64,000 nt of DNA from contig CAZGIM010000011.1 in NCBI GenBank assembly GCA_964525995.1, positions 87,882 to 151,881 of the forward strand, read 5' to 3'. A program made the position numbers and the translations under genes. The notes under the pieces are model-generated. The model saw nothing but the letters and a program-made list of their open reading frames with translations, was not told the origin of the DNA and searched no databases. Origin of the DNA: CAIVAT01 sp964525995. Its GTDB lineage: Bacteria > Bacteroidota > Bacteroidia > Bacteroidales > FEN-979. Position 1 is the stretch's first letter, and every line of letters begins with the position of its first letter. Shown one piece after another: positions 1 to 8,212 of this stretch.

Positions 1-59
1 AATAGGCAAAAAAACAATAATTAAAAATTCTCACATTCTCACATTCTCAAATCCTCAAA

Positions 60-178
60 TCGTTTTCCGTTTTCCATTTTCCGTTTTCCATTTTCCATTT
101 TCAATTGTCCATTGTCAATAACTTGTCCGCCAGTCCGCTTGTCCGCCAGTCCGCCAGTCCGCTTGTTCTCGTCCGCTA
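60..178 (-). repeat. GCGGAC-core 8-bp tandem repeats plus GGAAAAT-type 7-bp repeats, locus 1
   Basis: Read on the minus strand, the stop codon TAG of the radical SAM gene runs directly into about six degenerate 8-bp units of consensus RGCGGACN, then into 7-bp units alternating GGAAAAT and GGAAAAC, then a GAGAATGT-like A-rich stretch. The same two unit types recur together at 12470-12617, and the 8-bp type recurs at 52738-52910. There are no unique spacers, so this is not CRISPR. Function is unknown. The first 59 bases of the window are low-complexity A/T-rich sequence with short TCTCACA repeats. Confidence 0.8.
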
Positions 179-1525
179 GTATTTCCAGTGGGAAGGTTTT
201 TCAAAGCCTACACTCTGGTAGTTGAGATTGGAATTCCATGCCCAGACGGCGCTGCGCAGACTGCGGGTATTCCACAGCGTCCGGATAAATTTTTTTCGGA
301 TAAAACGGTTGCTGCAGATTTTCTGGTAGGCATGATCGGTCGAAGCGGCCAGCTCTCCGGGCGTCATCCTGCCCGGCTGAAAAACCACGTCGGAAAAGTG
401 AAAATGCTGCCAGTCATGCGGAAAATCATGGCAAAGCAAGCGATCCTCTTCGTGCAACTTTTTAAAAAGCCTGGTGCCCGGCAACGGAGTCAGAACACTG
501 GCCTGCGTTACATCTACACTACTCGAGGCGATATAGCCGGTACGATGCTTGATCGCCACGGTGTCGTCGCTGTCCATCCCGAAAATAAAAGCTCCCAACA
601 CGACGATGCCGTGCTGGTGAATGATCCGGAAGGCTTGTTTATAGTTTTTGACACCGAGCCGCAGGTTGACTTTTTTATTGGAATCCTCCAGCGCCTCATT
701 TGTTTCAGCTTCTATACCCAGCAACAACATGCGACATCCGCTCCGGGCGGCCAGTTTCAGAATCTCCGGCTTTTCGGCAATATTGAGCGAAGTTTGTGCG
801 AACCACTCTTTTTTCATCTTCCTGCGGATCATCCCTTCAAAAATGGCTGTTGCGTGTTCCTCGGCTGGCCGGCTGTAACCGATAATGTTATCATCGACAA
901 AGTAGATCAGTTTGTTCGGAACAGAGGCAATTTCATCCACCACCGCCTCCGGATCACGCAACCGGTATTGGTGTCCGTTGAAATAGGGAACCGAACAAAA
1001 ATCACAATCCATCGGGCAGCCGCGCGAGGTCTGGATCGAGGCAAAGATATAACCGGGATGGAACAGGTCGTGACGGGCAGCCGGAATTTCCTTTAGATCA
1101 GCCAAAGGCGCATGGTACCTTTGCTTTAGTTCTCCCTTTGAAAAATCCTCGAGTACTTGTTTCCAGGAACCTTCCGCTTCGCCGATCACCACGGAATCGA
1201 CGTACTGTAACGCTTCGTCGGGCAATGCCGAAGCGTGAATGCCGCCCAGGATCACCCGCGTACCTTTTGCCCGGTACACGGTAGCAATCTCATAAGCCCG
1301 GTTAACCGAAGCAGTGACTGCTGTAATACCAACCAGATCAGCTTCCCGGTAACGAAATGCTTTGAAATTTTCATCCAGGATCCTGACCGACCAGTCAGAC
1401 GGGGTCAGGGCAGCGAGAATCCCCAGCGCCAAAGGTACCTGCTTCGATTGCCTGCGCAACAAATACCCCTTGCGGTATTGATTTGCCGGATTGATCAGTA
1501 ATAGCCTTTTCTTTCCAATATCCAC
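176..1525 (-). CDS. B12-binding-domain radical SAM protein (copy 1)
   Basis: 449 aa. The N-terminal half (about 5-140) is a Rossmann-like cobalamin-binding type domain with the GGIHAS and VVIGEAE motifs typical of B12-binding-domain radical SAM proteins. The core has the [4Fe-4S] signature C-x3-C-x2-C in SRGCPMDCDFC near residue 170. The classical DxHxxG base-off cobalamin motif is not visible, so any B12 binding would be of the non-DxHxxG kind. The family catalyses methylations, ring formations and lipid modifications (for example the HpnP/HpnJ relatives); the substrate here is unknown. It is a tandem paralogue of the next gene, and both lie beside an ACP/KAS III operon. The start is GTG at 1525, only 4 nt below a TAATTTTG -7 box, which suggests a leaderless mRNA. 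The stop abuts a tandem-repeat tract. Confidence 0.85.
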   Translation of the reverse strand: MDIGKKRLLLINPANQYRKGYLLRRQSKQVPLALGILAALTPSDWSVRILDENFKAFRYREADLVGITAVTASVNRAYEIATVYRAKGTRVILGGIHASALPDEALQYVDSVVIGEAEGSWKQVLEDFSKGELKQRYHAPLADLKEIPAARHDLFHPGYIFASIQTSRGCPMDCDFCSVPYFNGHQYRLRDPEAVVDEIASVPNKLIYFVDDNIIGYSRPAEEHATAIFEGMIRRKMKKEWFAQTSLNIAEKPEILKLAARSGCRMLLLGIEAETNEALEDSNKKVNLRLGVKNYKQAFRIIHQHGIVVLGAFIFGMDSDDTVAIKHRTGYIASSSVDVTQASVLTPLPGTRLFKKLHEEDRLLCHDFPHDWQHFHFSDVVFQPGRMTPGELAASTDHAYQKICSNRFIRKKFIRTLWNTRSLRSAVWAWNSNLNYQSVGFEKPSHWKY

Positions 1526-1529
1526 GATG

Positions 1530-1537
1530 CAAAATTA
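1530..1537 (-). promoter_or_regulatory. -7 promoter box (TAATTTTG) of radical SAM copy 1
   Basis: Minus-strand TAATTTTG matches the Bacteroidota -7 consensus TAnnTTTG. It ends 4 nt before the GTG start, so transcription probably begins at or next to the start codon. No clear -33 TTG was seen at the usual spacing. Confidence 0.5.
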
Positions 1538-1718
1538 CTAAATAAATGAACCTGAATTTGGCCTGTAACCTTCATGGGTGTGCGATTCAATGGCATATTT
1601 CCACTGTTCGGTTCTGTAAATAAATAGCTACACAGCCTCACGACATTGCTGAAGAAAGGTGGATTTTTAACTGCAACCCTGTAAATGTTCAGTAAAAAGT
1701 AGAAAAACCGGAGGATAA

Positions 1719-3071
1719 TCAAAAAAAGTGAATAGGTTTTTCAAACATGATGTTGCGATACTGCTGGTTGATGACAAAAGACCAAATGGCGCTTTCCAGA
1801 TTTCTGGTGTTGAACCAGGTTTGAAAGAATCTTGTTCGGATTCGTGCCGGATGATAGATCAGCTTCCACCCGTCGGTCATCCGCCTGGCCAGTTCTTCAG
1901 GTTTTATGTGCGGGTGCTTTATTACGATGTCTTCCCAGTTGTAATATTTCCAGTCGTGAGGAAAATTGCAGGCTTCAATCCTTTGCTCCTCCTGAAGTCT
2001 TTTGCAAAGCCTGGTGCCCGGATAGGGCGTCAATATGCTGGTCTGGATCCCATCGATATTCAGTTTGTTTATGAATCGGGCCCGGCGGGTAATGTCGTCA
2101 GGATGATCCGTTTCCATCCCGAAAATAAAGGTGCCAAGCACCCCGATACCCTCCCGGTGGTATTTTTTAATAACCTTTCTGTAATTATTAACCCCTTTTT
2201 GCAGGTTGTTTTTTTTATTCACCGACATCAGGGCATCCCTGCTTTCCGTTTCAAATCCGATTAATAGTAATTTGCATCCGCTGGCTGCAGCAAGTCTGAG
2301 CGCTTCCGGATCATCGGCAAAATCAATTGATGTCTGCGAAAACCAATTAAACTTAAGCTTCCGGTCAATGATGCCTTTGAAAAGTTCCTTTGCCCGGTCG
2401 CGGTGATGCTGATTTGTTCCTCCGATATTGTCATCAACGAAAAAAATATTTCGATAATCACCATGATAGGCTGAAATTTCATCCAGAACCTCCTCGACCG
2501 GCCGATAACGAAACCGTCCGCCATTAAAGGAGGTGACGGAACAAAAGTCACAATTCATCGGGCATCCTCTCGATGTTTGAACGGATCTCCAATAATAGAG
2601 GGGATGTTGAAGATCATGACGCGGGATAGGTAAATTGCTCATCTCCGGAAATCCACCCCGATAGATCTTTTGCAGTTTCCCCGCCTCAAAATCTGAAAGT
2701 ACCTGGCTCCAAACATTTTCTGCTTCACCGATCACAACGCTGTCAACATACTGCAACGCTTCTTCGGGGCACATGGAGGCATGAATTCCGCCCATGACAA
2801 CAGGAATGTTCCGATCCTTGTAGATTTTAGCAATCTCGTAAGCCCTGGGTGCATTTGGGGTATACGCGGTGATACCGATCAAATCAGCATCTTTGAACCG
2901 AAATGTGCGATAATTCTCATCGAAAATCTTTATTTTCCAATGTTTTGGCGTCAGTGCAGCAATAACTGCAAGACACAACGGAGGCAATTTATCATGATCC
3001 TTTTGGGCAAGTCCAAGCCGGTACCTGCTGACCGGATTGATTAGAAGTAACCGCGGAGCAATAGCTGACAT
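1719..3071 (-). CDS. B12-binding-domain radical SAM protein (copy 2)
   Basis: 450 aa, collinear with the neighbouring 449-aa protein and clearly paralogous: it shares LLLINP near the N-terminus, GGIHAS, ALQYVDSVVIGEAE, the cluster motif SRGCPMNCDFCSV (C-x3-C-x2-C) and a FEKPxH C-terminal ending. Differences are spread through the protein, so this is an old duplication. A B12-dependent radical SAM reaction, such as methylation or C-C bond formation on a lipid or carbohydrate, is expected from the family; the substrate is not known. ATG start at 3071. It is divergent from the ACP operon across 229-244 nt of non-coding sequence. About 190 nt separate it from copy 1, which has its own -7 box, so the two may not be one transcript. 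Confidence 0.85.
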   Translation of the reverse strand: MSAIAPRLLLINPVSRYRLGLAQKDHDKLPPLCLAVIAALTPKHWKIKIFDENYRTFRFKDADLIGITAYTPNAPRAYEIAKIYKDRNIPVVMGGIHASMCPEEALQYVDSVVIGEAENVWSQVLSDFEAGKLQKIYRGGFPEMSNLPIPRHDLQHPLYYWRSVQTSRGCPMNCDFCSVTSFNGGRFRYRPVEEVLDEISAYHGDYRNIFFVDDNIGGTNQHHRDRAKELFKGIIDRKLKFNWFSQTSIDFADDPEALRLAAASGCKLLLIGFETESRDALMSVNKKNNLQKGVNNYRKVIKKYHREGIGVLGTFIFGMETDHPDDITRRARFINKLNIDGIQTSILTPYPGTRLCKRLQEEQRIEACNFPHDWKYYNWEDIVIKHPHIKPEELARRMTDGWKLIYHPARIRTRFFQTWFNTRNLESAIWSFVINQQYRNIMFEKPIHFF

Positions 3072-3261
3072 CGATGAATGATAAGATATACTAACAGAGA
3101 CCTCATACCTTTAAGGTTCCGATTAACAGCTATTTCAACAAATACTATAATGAAGTACAATCCTCCCTTCTGATAATAACCATCAGGCCGGACCGCGTTT
3201 AAGGTGAATTAAATAATGTTAGAAGAAATAGCTGCTTAACCAGGGTCAAAGGTAGTTTTTA

Positions 3262-3290
3262 TTTGATTCCTGTAAAAATTCTTACATTTG
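3262..3290 (+). promoter_or_regulatory. Bacteroidota promoter for the ACP-KAS III-SDR operon
   Basis: TTTG at 3262-3265, a 17-nt spacer, then TACATTTG at 3283-3290. This is a full match to the Bacteroidota -33/-7 pattern. Transcription should start near 3297, giving a leader of about 20 nt to the ATG at 3316. This position rules out the upstream in-frame TTG at 3301 as the likely start. Confidence 0.75.
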
Positions 3291-3315
3291 CACCCAAAAT
3301 TTGCTGAACCCGAAT

Positions 3316-3546
3316 ATGGAAGAGTTTATTAAACAAATTGAAGCCGAGTTTGACGATCTGAAACCCGGAATTCTGAAGCCTGAAAGTCATTTTCGTGAAG
3401 TTTTTGAATGGAATTCTATCAATGCCCTGATCCTGATTGCTATGGTGAAAACCGAATATGATGTTACCCTTACTGCCGACGACTTGATAAAATCAAAGAC
3501 TGTTAACGATATCTACTCCTTAATCGAAACCAGAATAAGCAAGTAA
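3316..3546 (+). CDS. Acyl carrier protein
   Basis: 76 aa, acidic, four-helix carrier-protein size. The phosphopantetheine-attachment serine is Ser34 in EWNSINAL, a variant of the usual DSL motif. It would carry an acyl thioester for its neighbours. It is the first gene of an operon: its stop codon directly abuts the ATG of the KAS III-like gene, with no spacer. The dedicated ACP, separate from any fatty-acid fab cluster and inside a sugar gene cluster, suggests it holds a special short acyl chain. The ATG at 3316 was chosen because the promoter lies just upstream. The family is confident; the cargo is inferred. Confidence 0.9.
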   Translation: MEEFIKQIEAEFDDLKPGILKPESHFREVFEWNSINALILIAMVKTEYDVTLTADDLIKSKTVNDIYSLIETRISK

Positions 3547-4602
3547 ATGGCTCTTTTTTCCCTTTCCGGGACGAAGGTCAGCGGTATTTCCGCTGCAGTT
3601 CCCCGCAACCTGGAGTCCAACATGGATTACCGCTGGATTACGAAAAAAGAGAGGGAATCCCTGATCAAGAATATCGGTGTCGAAACCCGTCGGGTTGCCC
3701 CGAAGGGTGTTACCACCTCCGATCTATGCATTGCAGCTGCCGAACCCTTGCTTCGTGAGCTGAACTGGGATCGCCGCGAGATCGAATTACTGGTTTTTGT
3801 TTCACAGTCGCGCGACTACCTGGTACCTACCACTGCCTGCATCGTTCAGGACCGTCTGGGATTACCCCACTCCTGCCTGGCTTTTGATGTTGGGCTGGGA
3901 TGCTCGGGCTACCTTTATGGACTGTCGGTTGTAGCCGGATTGTTGCAGACCGGCGTCATTCGGAAAGCCTTGCTGATGGTAGGCGATATCTCAACCCTCA
4001 CAACACACTACCGCGATAAAAGTGCCTATCCGCTCTTTGGCGATGTGGGAACCGTAACGGCACTCGAATATGACCCCGATGCACCCGCCATTCATTTCAA
4101 CCTTCAAACCGATGGATCGGGATACCGGGCCCTGATAATCCCTGACGGAGGTGCACGGAATATCGTGACCCGGAAATCGTTCGATATTAAAAAGATTGAT
4201 CAGGGTATATACCGCACCCGATTGAACTTGGAAATGAACGGCATCGAGGTATTCAACTTCACCCTCAGGGAAGTGGTCCCAAATATCAAGAAACTCCTGG
4301 GTTCAACCGGGATCAGTCTTCCGGAGATCGACCACGTGGTATTCCACCAGGCTAACCGGCTCATCCTTGAAACCCTGCGTAAAATGCTGAAACTTCCGCC
4401 GGAAAAGGTTCCTTACTCCATCCGGGAATTCGGTAACACCAGCGGCGGTTCCCTCCCTCTGACCATGGTAGCAAAACTGTACGATCAACTCAGGACCGAA
4501 CGCCAACAACTGCTGCTTTCGGCTTTCGGCGTAGGCCTTTCGTGGGGTTCGGCCATCATCGTTACAGAACGGATCACAGTTCTTGATCTCATTGAAGTTT
4601 AA
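3547..4602 (+). CDS. 3-oxoacyl-ACP synthase III-like ketosynthase
   Basis: 351 aa thiolase-fold condensing enzyme of the FabH/KAS III type. The complete catalytic triad is visible: Cys119 in GLGCSG, His267 in VFHQAN and Asn297 in FGNTSGG. KAS III enzymes condense an acyl-CoA primer with malonyl-ACP. The gene follows a dedicated ACP without a gap and is followed by a FabG-like reductase, so acetoacetyl-ACP or a similar beta-ketoacyl-ACP is the likely product. It is unlikely to be the housekeeping fabH, given its glycan-cluster setting and lack of fab neighbours. KAS III relatives that act as acyltransferases on sugars or alkaloids exist, so direct acyl transfer is the main alternative. Confidence 0.85.
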   Translation: MALFSLSGTKVSGISAAVPRNLESNMDYRWITKKERESLIKNIGVETRRVAPKGVTTSDLCIAAAEPLLRELNWDRREIELLVFVSQSRDYLVPTTACIVQDRLGLPHSCLAFDVGLGCSGYLYGLSVVAGLLQTGVIRKALLMVGDISTLTTHYRDKSAYPLFGDVGTVTALEYDPDAPAIHFNLQTDGSGYRALIIPDGGARNIVTRKSFDIKKIDQGIYRTRLNLEMNGIEVFNFTLREVVPNIKKLLGSTGISLPEIDHVVFHQANRLILETLRKMLKLPPEKVPYSIREFGNTSGGSLPLTMVAKLYDQLRTERQQLLLSAFGVGLSWGSAIIVTERITVLDLIEV

Positions 4603-4618
4603 TCAGAGAGGTAGCGAA

Positions 4619-5392
4619 ATGGATGAATTCAAACTGAACGGTAAAACCATATTGGTGACCGGCGCCTCCTCCGGAATTGGCAAAGAGACCGCCTTGTTGA
4701 TTCATCGTTACGGCGCCCGGGTCATCCTGACCGGACGCGATGAGGCACGGCTGAATGCCACCCGGGACCAGATTGCAGGTCAGACCGACATCTCCGGTCG
4801 GTCAGAAGAGAACTCCGTGCCTTCCTGGATGGCGATCCGCGCTGACCTTACGGTCGAGGCTGAAATGGACTGGCTCATCGACGCAATCCCTCCGGTTGAC
4901 GGAGTGGTGCACTGTGCCGGAATCGTCGGACCCTTACCAGTCAAATTTATCACACAGTCCGATATCGACGGGATGTTCAGCATTAATTACCATGTTCCGG
5001 TAAACCTGACCGGTAAAATGCTGCGAAAAAAGAAAATCGCCAACCATGCCTCGCTGGTCTTCATGTCGACTATCGCCACCAGGAACCCGTACTTTGGCGG
5101 CGCCCTGTACAGCGGTTCGAAAGCTGCACTGGAAGCCTACTCCCGTACCCTGGCGCTGGAATTGACAACAAAGGGAATCCGGTCAAATTTCATCATGGCA
5201 GGACTGGTCGATACTCCCATGATTGAAAATCCCTCTGAAGAAAAAATGCAGGCGGAAGCCCTTGAACGATACCTGAAACGGTATCCGCTTGGGATCGGGA
5301 AACCCGGCGACGTTGCCGGATCCATACTGTTCTTCCTTTCCGACGCATCCCGATGGATCAGCGGGACTTCCCTGATATTAGGCGGCGAATAA
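4619..5392 (+). CDS. SDR-family oxidoreductase (FabG-like 3-oxoacyl reductase)
   Basis: 257 aa classical short-chain dehydrogenase/reductase. The NAD(P)-binding TGASSGIG motif is at residues 14-21, and the catalytic residues are Ser150, Tyr164 and Lys168 (YSGSK). HCAG replaces the common NNAG motif. After an ACP and a KAS III-like enzyme, the natural reaction is reduction of a beta-ketoacyl-ACP to the 3-hydroxyacyl-ACP. The start at 4619 was preferred over an in-frame ATG at 4583, which overlaps the KAS III gene, because AGAGAGG lies just upstream of 4619. A sugar-ketone reductase is the alternative. Confidence 0.85.
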   Translation: MDEFKLNGKTILVTGASSGIGKETALLIHRYGARVILTGRDEARLNATRDQIAGQTDISGRSEENSVPSWMAIRADLTVEAEMDWLIDAIPPVDGVVHCAGIVGPLPVKFITQSDIDGMFSINYHVPVNLTGKMLRKKKIANHASLVFMSTIATRNPYFGGALYSGSKAALEAYSRTLALELTTKGIRSNFIMAGLVDTPMIENPSEEKMQAEALERYLKRYPLGIGKPGDVAGSILFFLSDASRWISGTSLILGGE

Positions 5393-5419
5393 GTCGCAGA
5401 TCAAATTAAAACCGAGACC

Positions 5420-6343
5420 ATGAATGCACCACCCAAATATTCTGTCGTCGTTCCGGTCTTCAACAGCCAGGATTCGCTGCGCGAACTATTCACCGGAATC
5501 CATGATGTTTTTGAAGGAATGAACGCAACTTTTGAGGTGATCTTTATTGATGATTGCAGCCGGGATACAAGTTGGGAAATCGTTTCAGCCCTGAAATCGG
5601 AGTATCCCGATTTAATCAAAGGAATAAGGCTGAGTAAGAATTTTGGACAGCATAATGCCACCCTTTGCGGACTGACGTTTGCAAGAGGCGAATTCATCCT
5701 GACCATCGACGACGACCTGCAGATCGACCCGGTTGAAATCCCTAAACTCATCCAAACCCAAAGCGAAACGGATTGCGATCTGGTTTATGGACGGTACCGG
5801 AATAAAAAACATTCACGGATCCGTAATGCCGGCAGCCAATCGCTGAAATCCGGCTCCAAAGCGTTACACGACGGCCCCGGCGAAGGATCCTCCTTCCGGC
5901 TGATTAAGGGTGAATTAGCCAGACAGGCGTTGCTCCACCAACAGAATTTCATTTTCCTCGATGAGATTTTTTACTGGTACACCAACGATATCCGGTTTGT
6001 CGAAGTGGTACATCTTCCGCGAAAATACAAACAGTCGGGGTACTCCTTCACGAAACTGTTAAAACTAATGGCCAACCTCGTGCTATACTATACCATGCTG
6101 CCCCTGAAATTTCTGGTCTATGGCGGCTTTCTGATCTCCCTGATCACTTTTATCATCGGACTGCAATTCATCATCAAAAAAATGGCCTATAATGTTCCGT
6201 TAGGTTATACCTCCCTCATCGTGGCCATCCTCTTTTCGACCAGTATCATCCTCTTCAGTATCGGCGTTTTGGGCGAGTACCTGAGTCGGATCTATCAGAT
6301 TCAAAACCGTAAGCCGCCCTATTCAATAAAAAAAGTTATCTGA
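5420..6343 (+). CDS. Family 2 glycosyltransferase with C-terminal membrane anchor (ArnC/DPM1-like)
   Basis: 307 aa. The GT-A domain starts at YSVVVPVFN and has the metal-binding DDD at residues 97-99 (TIDDDLQIDP). Two hydrophobic helices lie near residues 215-245 and 252-285. This layout matches polyprenyl-phosphate sugar transferases of the ArnC/GtrB type, which load a nucleotide-activated sugar onto undecaprenyl phosphate at the cytoplasmic membrane. It is the fourth gene of the operon, 27 nt after the SDR gene and 1 nt before the GNAT gene. The likely role is transfer of the acylated amino sugar to the lipid carrier; the actual sugar is inferred from neighbours only. Confidence 0.85.
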   Translation: MNAPPKYSVVVPVFNSQDSLRELFTGIHDVFEGMNATFEVIFIDDCSRDTSWEIVSALKSEYPDLIKGIRLSKNFGQHNATLCGLTFARGEFILTIDDDLQIDPVEIPKLIQTQSETDCDLVYGRYRNKKHSRIRNAGSQSLKSGSKALHDGPGEGSSFRLIKGELARQALLHQQNFIFLDEIFYWYTNDIRFVEVVHLPRKYKQSGYSFTKLLKLMANLVLYYTMLPLKFLVYGGFLISLITFIIGLQFIIKKMAYNVPLGYTSLIVAILFSTSIILFSIGVLGEYLSRIYQIQNRKPPYSIKKVI

Positions 6344-6344
6344 A

Positions 6345-7022
6345 ATGTTTTATTCGCGATATGGGATCACCTTCCGTCTGCTGAAGGAATCCGACATTGA
6401 AATGGTTCGTAATTGGAGGAACGATCCAATAGTGGCCAACAATTATGAATTCAGGGATTACATTACCCCCGAAATGCAGGCTGTCTGGTTCAAATCCATC
6501 AACAACATCTATAACCTATACACGATTATCGAGTACCTGACGGAAAAAATAGGCGTCATCAACATCAAAAATATCGACTGGGAGCAAAAGAGTTGTGAAG
6601 GAGGGATTTTTATTCACAATCCAAAATTCCACCAAACCTTTCTGCCGGGTATCATCTCCTATATCACCACCGAAATCATGTTTTCGGTGTTCGACTGGAA
6701 TGTCAGCTTTGCACGCGTGTTAAAAGAAAATAACAGCGTCGGGGGATATGTCAGGATGCTTGGATATGAGCTTATGCCTGGCCAGGAGGAGGTGGTCAAC
6801 CAGCAATATTGTGTAACCCGTGAGCGGTTTGAGAAAAAAGCGCCAAAACTGCTGAAAGCGATGTCGGCCCTGATTAGCGATACCGGTCCGGGAACCTTCG
6901 TGATTGAAAAAGATGAATTTCATGACAGTCTCGTTTTGGACTGGGAGCGCAGGGTTACGAAGAGTTCCCGTCTGATCCGGGTCGAAGAAGAAGAGATCGG
7001 AAGGATATATTATTTCACCTGA
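6345..7022 (+). CDS. GNAT-family N-acyltransferase
   Basis: 225 aa. The N-terminal region (FRLLKESDIEMVRNWRNDP) and the beta-bulge region resemble GNAT acyltransferases such as PseH-type amino-sugar N-acetyltransferases. The C-terminal 60 residues are acidic and basic in patches and not recognised. It starts 1 nt after the glycosyltransferase stop, so it is translationally coupled and the last gene of the ACP operon. In context it could move an acyl group from the dedicated ACP to the 4-amino group made by the WecE-like enzyme. Its end overlaps the end of the convergent sulfotransferase gene by 13 nt. GNAT assignment is moderate to good; donor and acceptor are inferred. Confidence 0.7.
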   Translation: MFYSRYGITFRLLKESDIEMVRNWRNDPIVANNYEFRDYITPEMQAVWFKSINNIYNLYTIIEYLTEKIGVINIKNIDWEQKSCEGGIFIHNPKFHQTFLPGIISYITTEIMFSVFDWNVSFARVLKENNSVGGYVRMLGYELMPGQEEVVNQQYCVTRERFEKKAPKLLKAMSALISDTGPGTFVIEKDEFHDSLVLDWERRVTKSSRLIRVEEEEIGRIYYFT

Positions 7023-8101
7023 TCTCCTTTTTTTCTTTTCGAATTCCAGGACCCATAAATCCGGGCGAGTTTCGTAAGTTTCAGGGCCGCTGTACGGTTC
7101 GTGCGGTAGGGAAGGTAGGTTCCCAGCACCATCACCCGGAATAGCAGAATGGTGTAAAGGGCCATGGGACGGGTTTTCAGATAGACCAGAAAGTTAAAAC
7201 CCCGGTAAACCCGTCGGTATTGCATCTCACGGGCCATGTCGTTCGCTAACTGATCTGCGATCCGAATCTCCTTATCGTTGAGCTCCCTGGTCCAAAGTTC
7301 CATCCGGCCTGTGTTGATCGGAGATAATAGGCTTTTATGGATTTTCTCAATGACCGGATTTGAAAAGGCGGAAAGAATATCCTCTTTTTTCTCGTGGAAC
7401 CTGAAAACGTTGTCGTTGTAAGGAATCCCTAAAAACGAACACAGCTCCGCAAAGGTGGTTTCGGGCTCCCGCACCAGATCTTCATACCTGATCACGCGGA
7501 CCCTTTCGGGAAACCGGCGTTTCATTTCCATGAACAGCCTGGTAATGTACCGCCATCTGCAGATCTGCAACGAAAGAACCGGCGCTTCCATGGGGGTTCC
7601 TTCCAGATTTCTGAGGGATATAAAATTATCGCGGTAATCTCTTACGATGCAAATGAAGCGGGCCTGCGGGAATATCTTTACCAACCGGCGTGTGTAAACG
7701 GAATAGACTGGATTCTTATCTCCAATAATCATCATTTCACCTTTCGGGAAAACCGAATAGGAGTGCTCATGCATCTTCATCAGAAAATCGTTGACGCTCC
7801 CGCGATGCGCTAACCGGAGCAGATCGTCCGTAAATGCGATCCGGTCGATCCTGAAATTTTCGATCCGGCGGTTGTTGAAGACGGCCGGTCTGAAAATATC
7901 ATCAATAAACGACAGGATGGTATTCTCATCCCAATCCTTTATCTTCCGGTACTTCTGGTACAGGGGCAGCAGGATCGGCAATTCGGGCGCAATCCTTACA
8001 TTCGGATGGGCGTCGAAGAGGGTCTTTAACAGCGTGGTGCCCGACCTGGGCCGTCCCAGGATGAAAAATACCGGTGTTGCCATTTTTGAAACAAGTTCCA
8101 T
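7010..8101 (-). CDS. Sulfotransferase family protein (copy 1)
   Basis: 363 aa. The PAPS 5'-phosphosulfate-binding loop GRPRSGTT is at residues 16-23, and the 3'-phosphate-binding region CIVRDYRDNFIS is near 151-162. These are the two hallmark motifs of PAPS-dependent sulfotransferases (Sulfotransfer family). The enzyme would sulfate a hydroxyl of a glycan or lipid. A basic, hydrophobic C-terminal region (about 300-345) may contact the membrane. It is a tandem paralogue of the next gene. A TAGCTTTG box at 8110-8103 lies so close to the first ATG that Met7 (8083) is an alternative start. No PAPS-synthesis genes are in the window. Confidence 0.88.
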   Translation of the reverse strand: MELVSKMATPVFFILGRPRSGTTLLKTLFDAHPNVRIAPELPILLPLYQKYRKIKDWDENTILSFIDDIFRPAVFNNRRIENFRIDRIAFTDDLLRLAHRGSVNDFLMKMHEHSYSVFPKGEMMIIGDKNPVYSVYTRRLVKIFPQARFICIVRDYRDNFISLRNLEGTPMEAPVLSLQICRWRYITRLFMEMKRRFPERVRVIRYEDLVREPETTFAELCSFLGIPYNDNVFRFHEKKEDILSAFSNPVIEKIHKSLLSPINTGRMELWTRELNDKEIRIADQLANDMAREMQYRRVYRGFNFLVYLKTRPMALYTILLFRVMVLGTYLPYRTNRTAALKLTKLARIYGSWNSKRKKGDQVK

Positions 8102-8212
8102 TCAAAGCTACCTTGTCATCTTCTCGTAGCCCAAAGATTTAGACGAAATTAATTAATTTACCGACAAAAACGAAAAACCTTGTCCAATAGGGAAGAGCAT
8201 CTTAAAATCAGA

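Noticed and set aside
188..1096. 302-codon plus-strand open frame
   Set aside because: Antisense to the radical SAM gene. The minus-strand frame carries the iron-sulfur motif and full family features; the plus frame has no recognisable domain.
1495..1722. 75-codon minus-strand frame between the two radical SAM genes
   Set aside because: Overlaps the start of copy 1 and its -7 box; no recognisable protein and no ribosome-binding site.
1728..2264. 178-codon plus-strand open frame
   Set aside because: Antisense to radical SAM copy 2, in the same relation as the frame at 188-1096. A shadow of a strongly biased coding strand.
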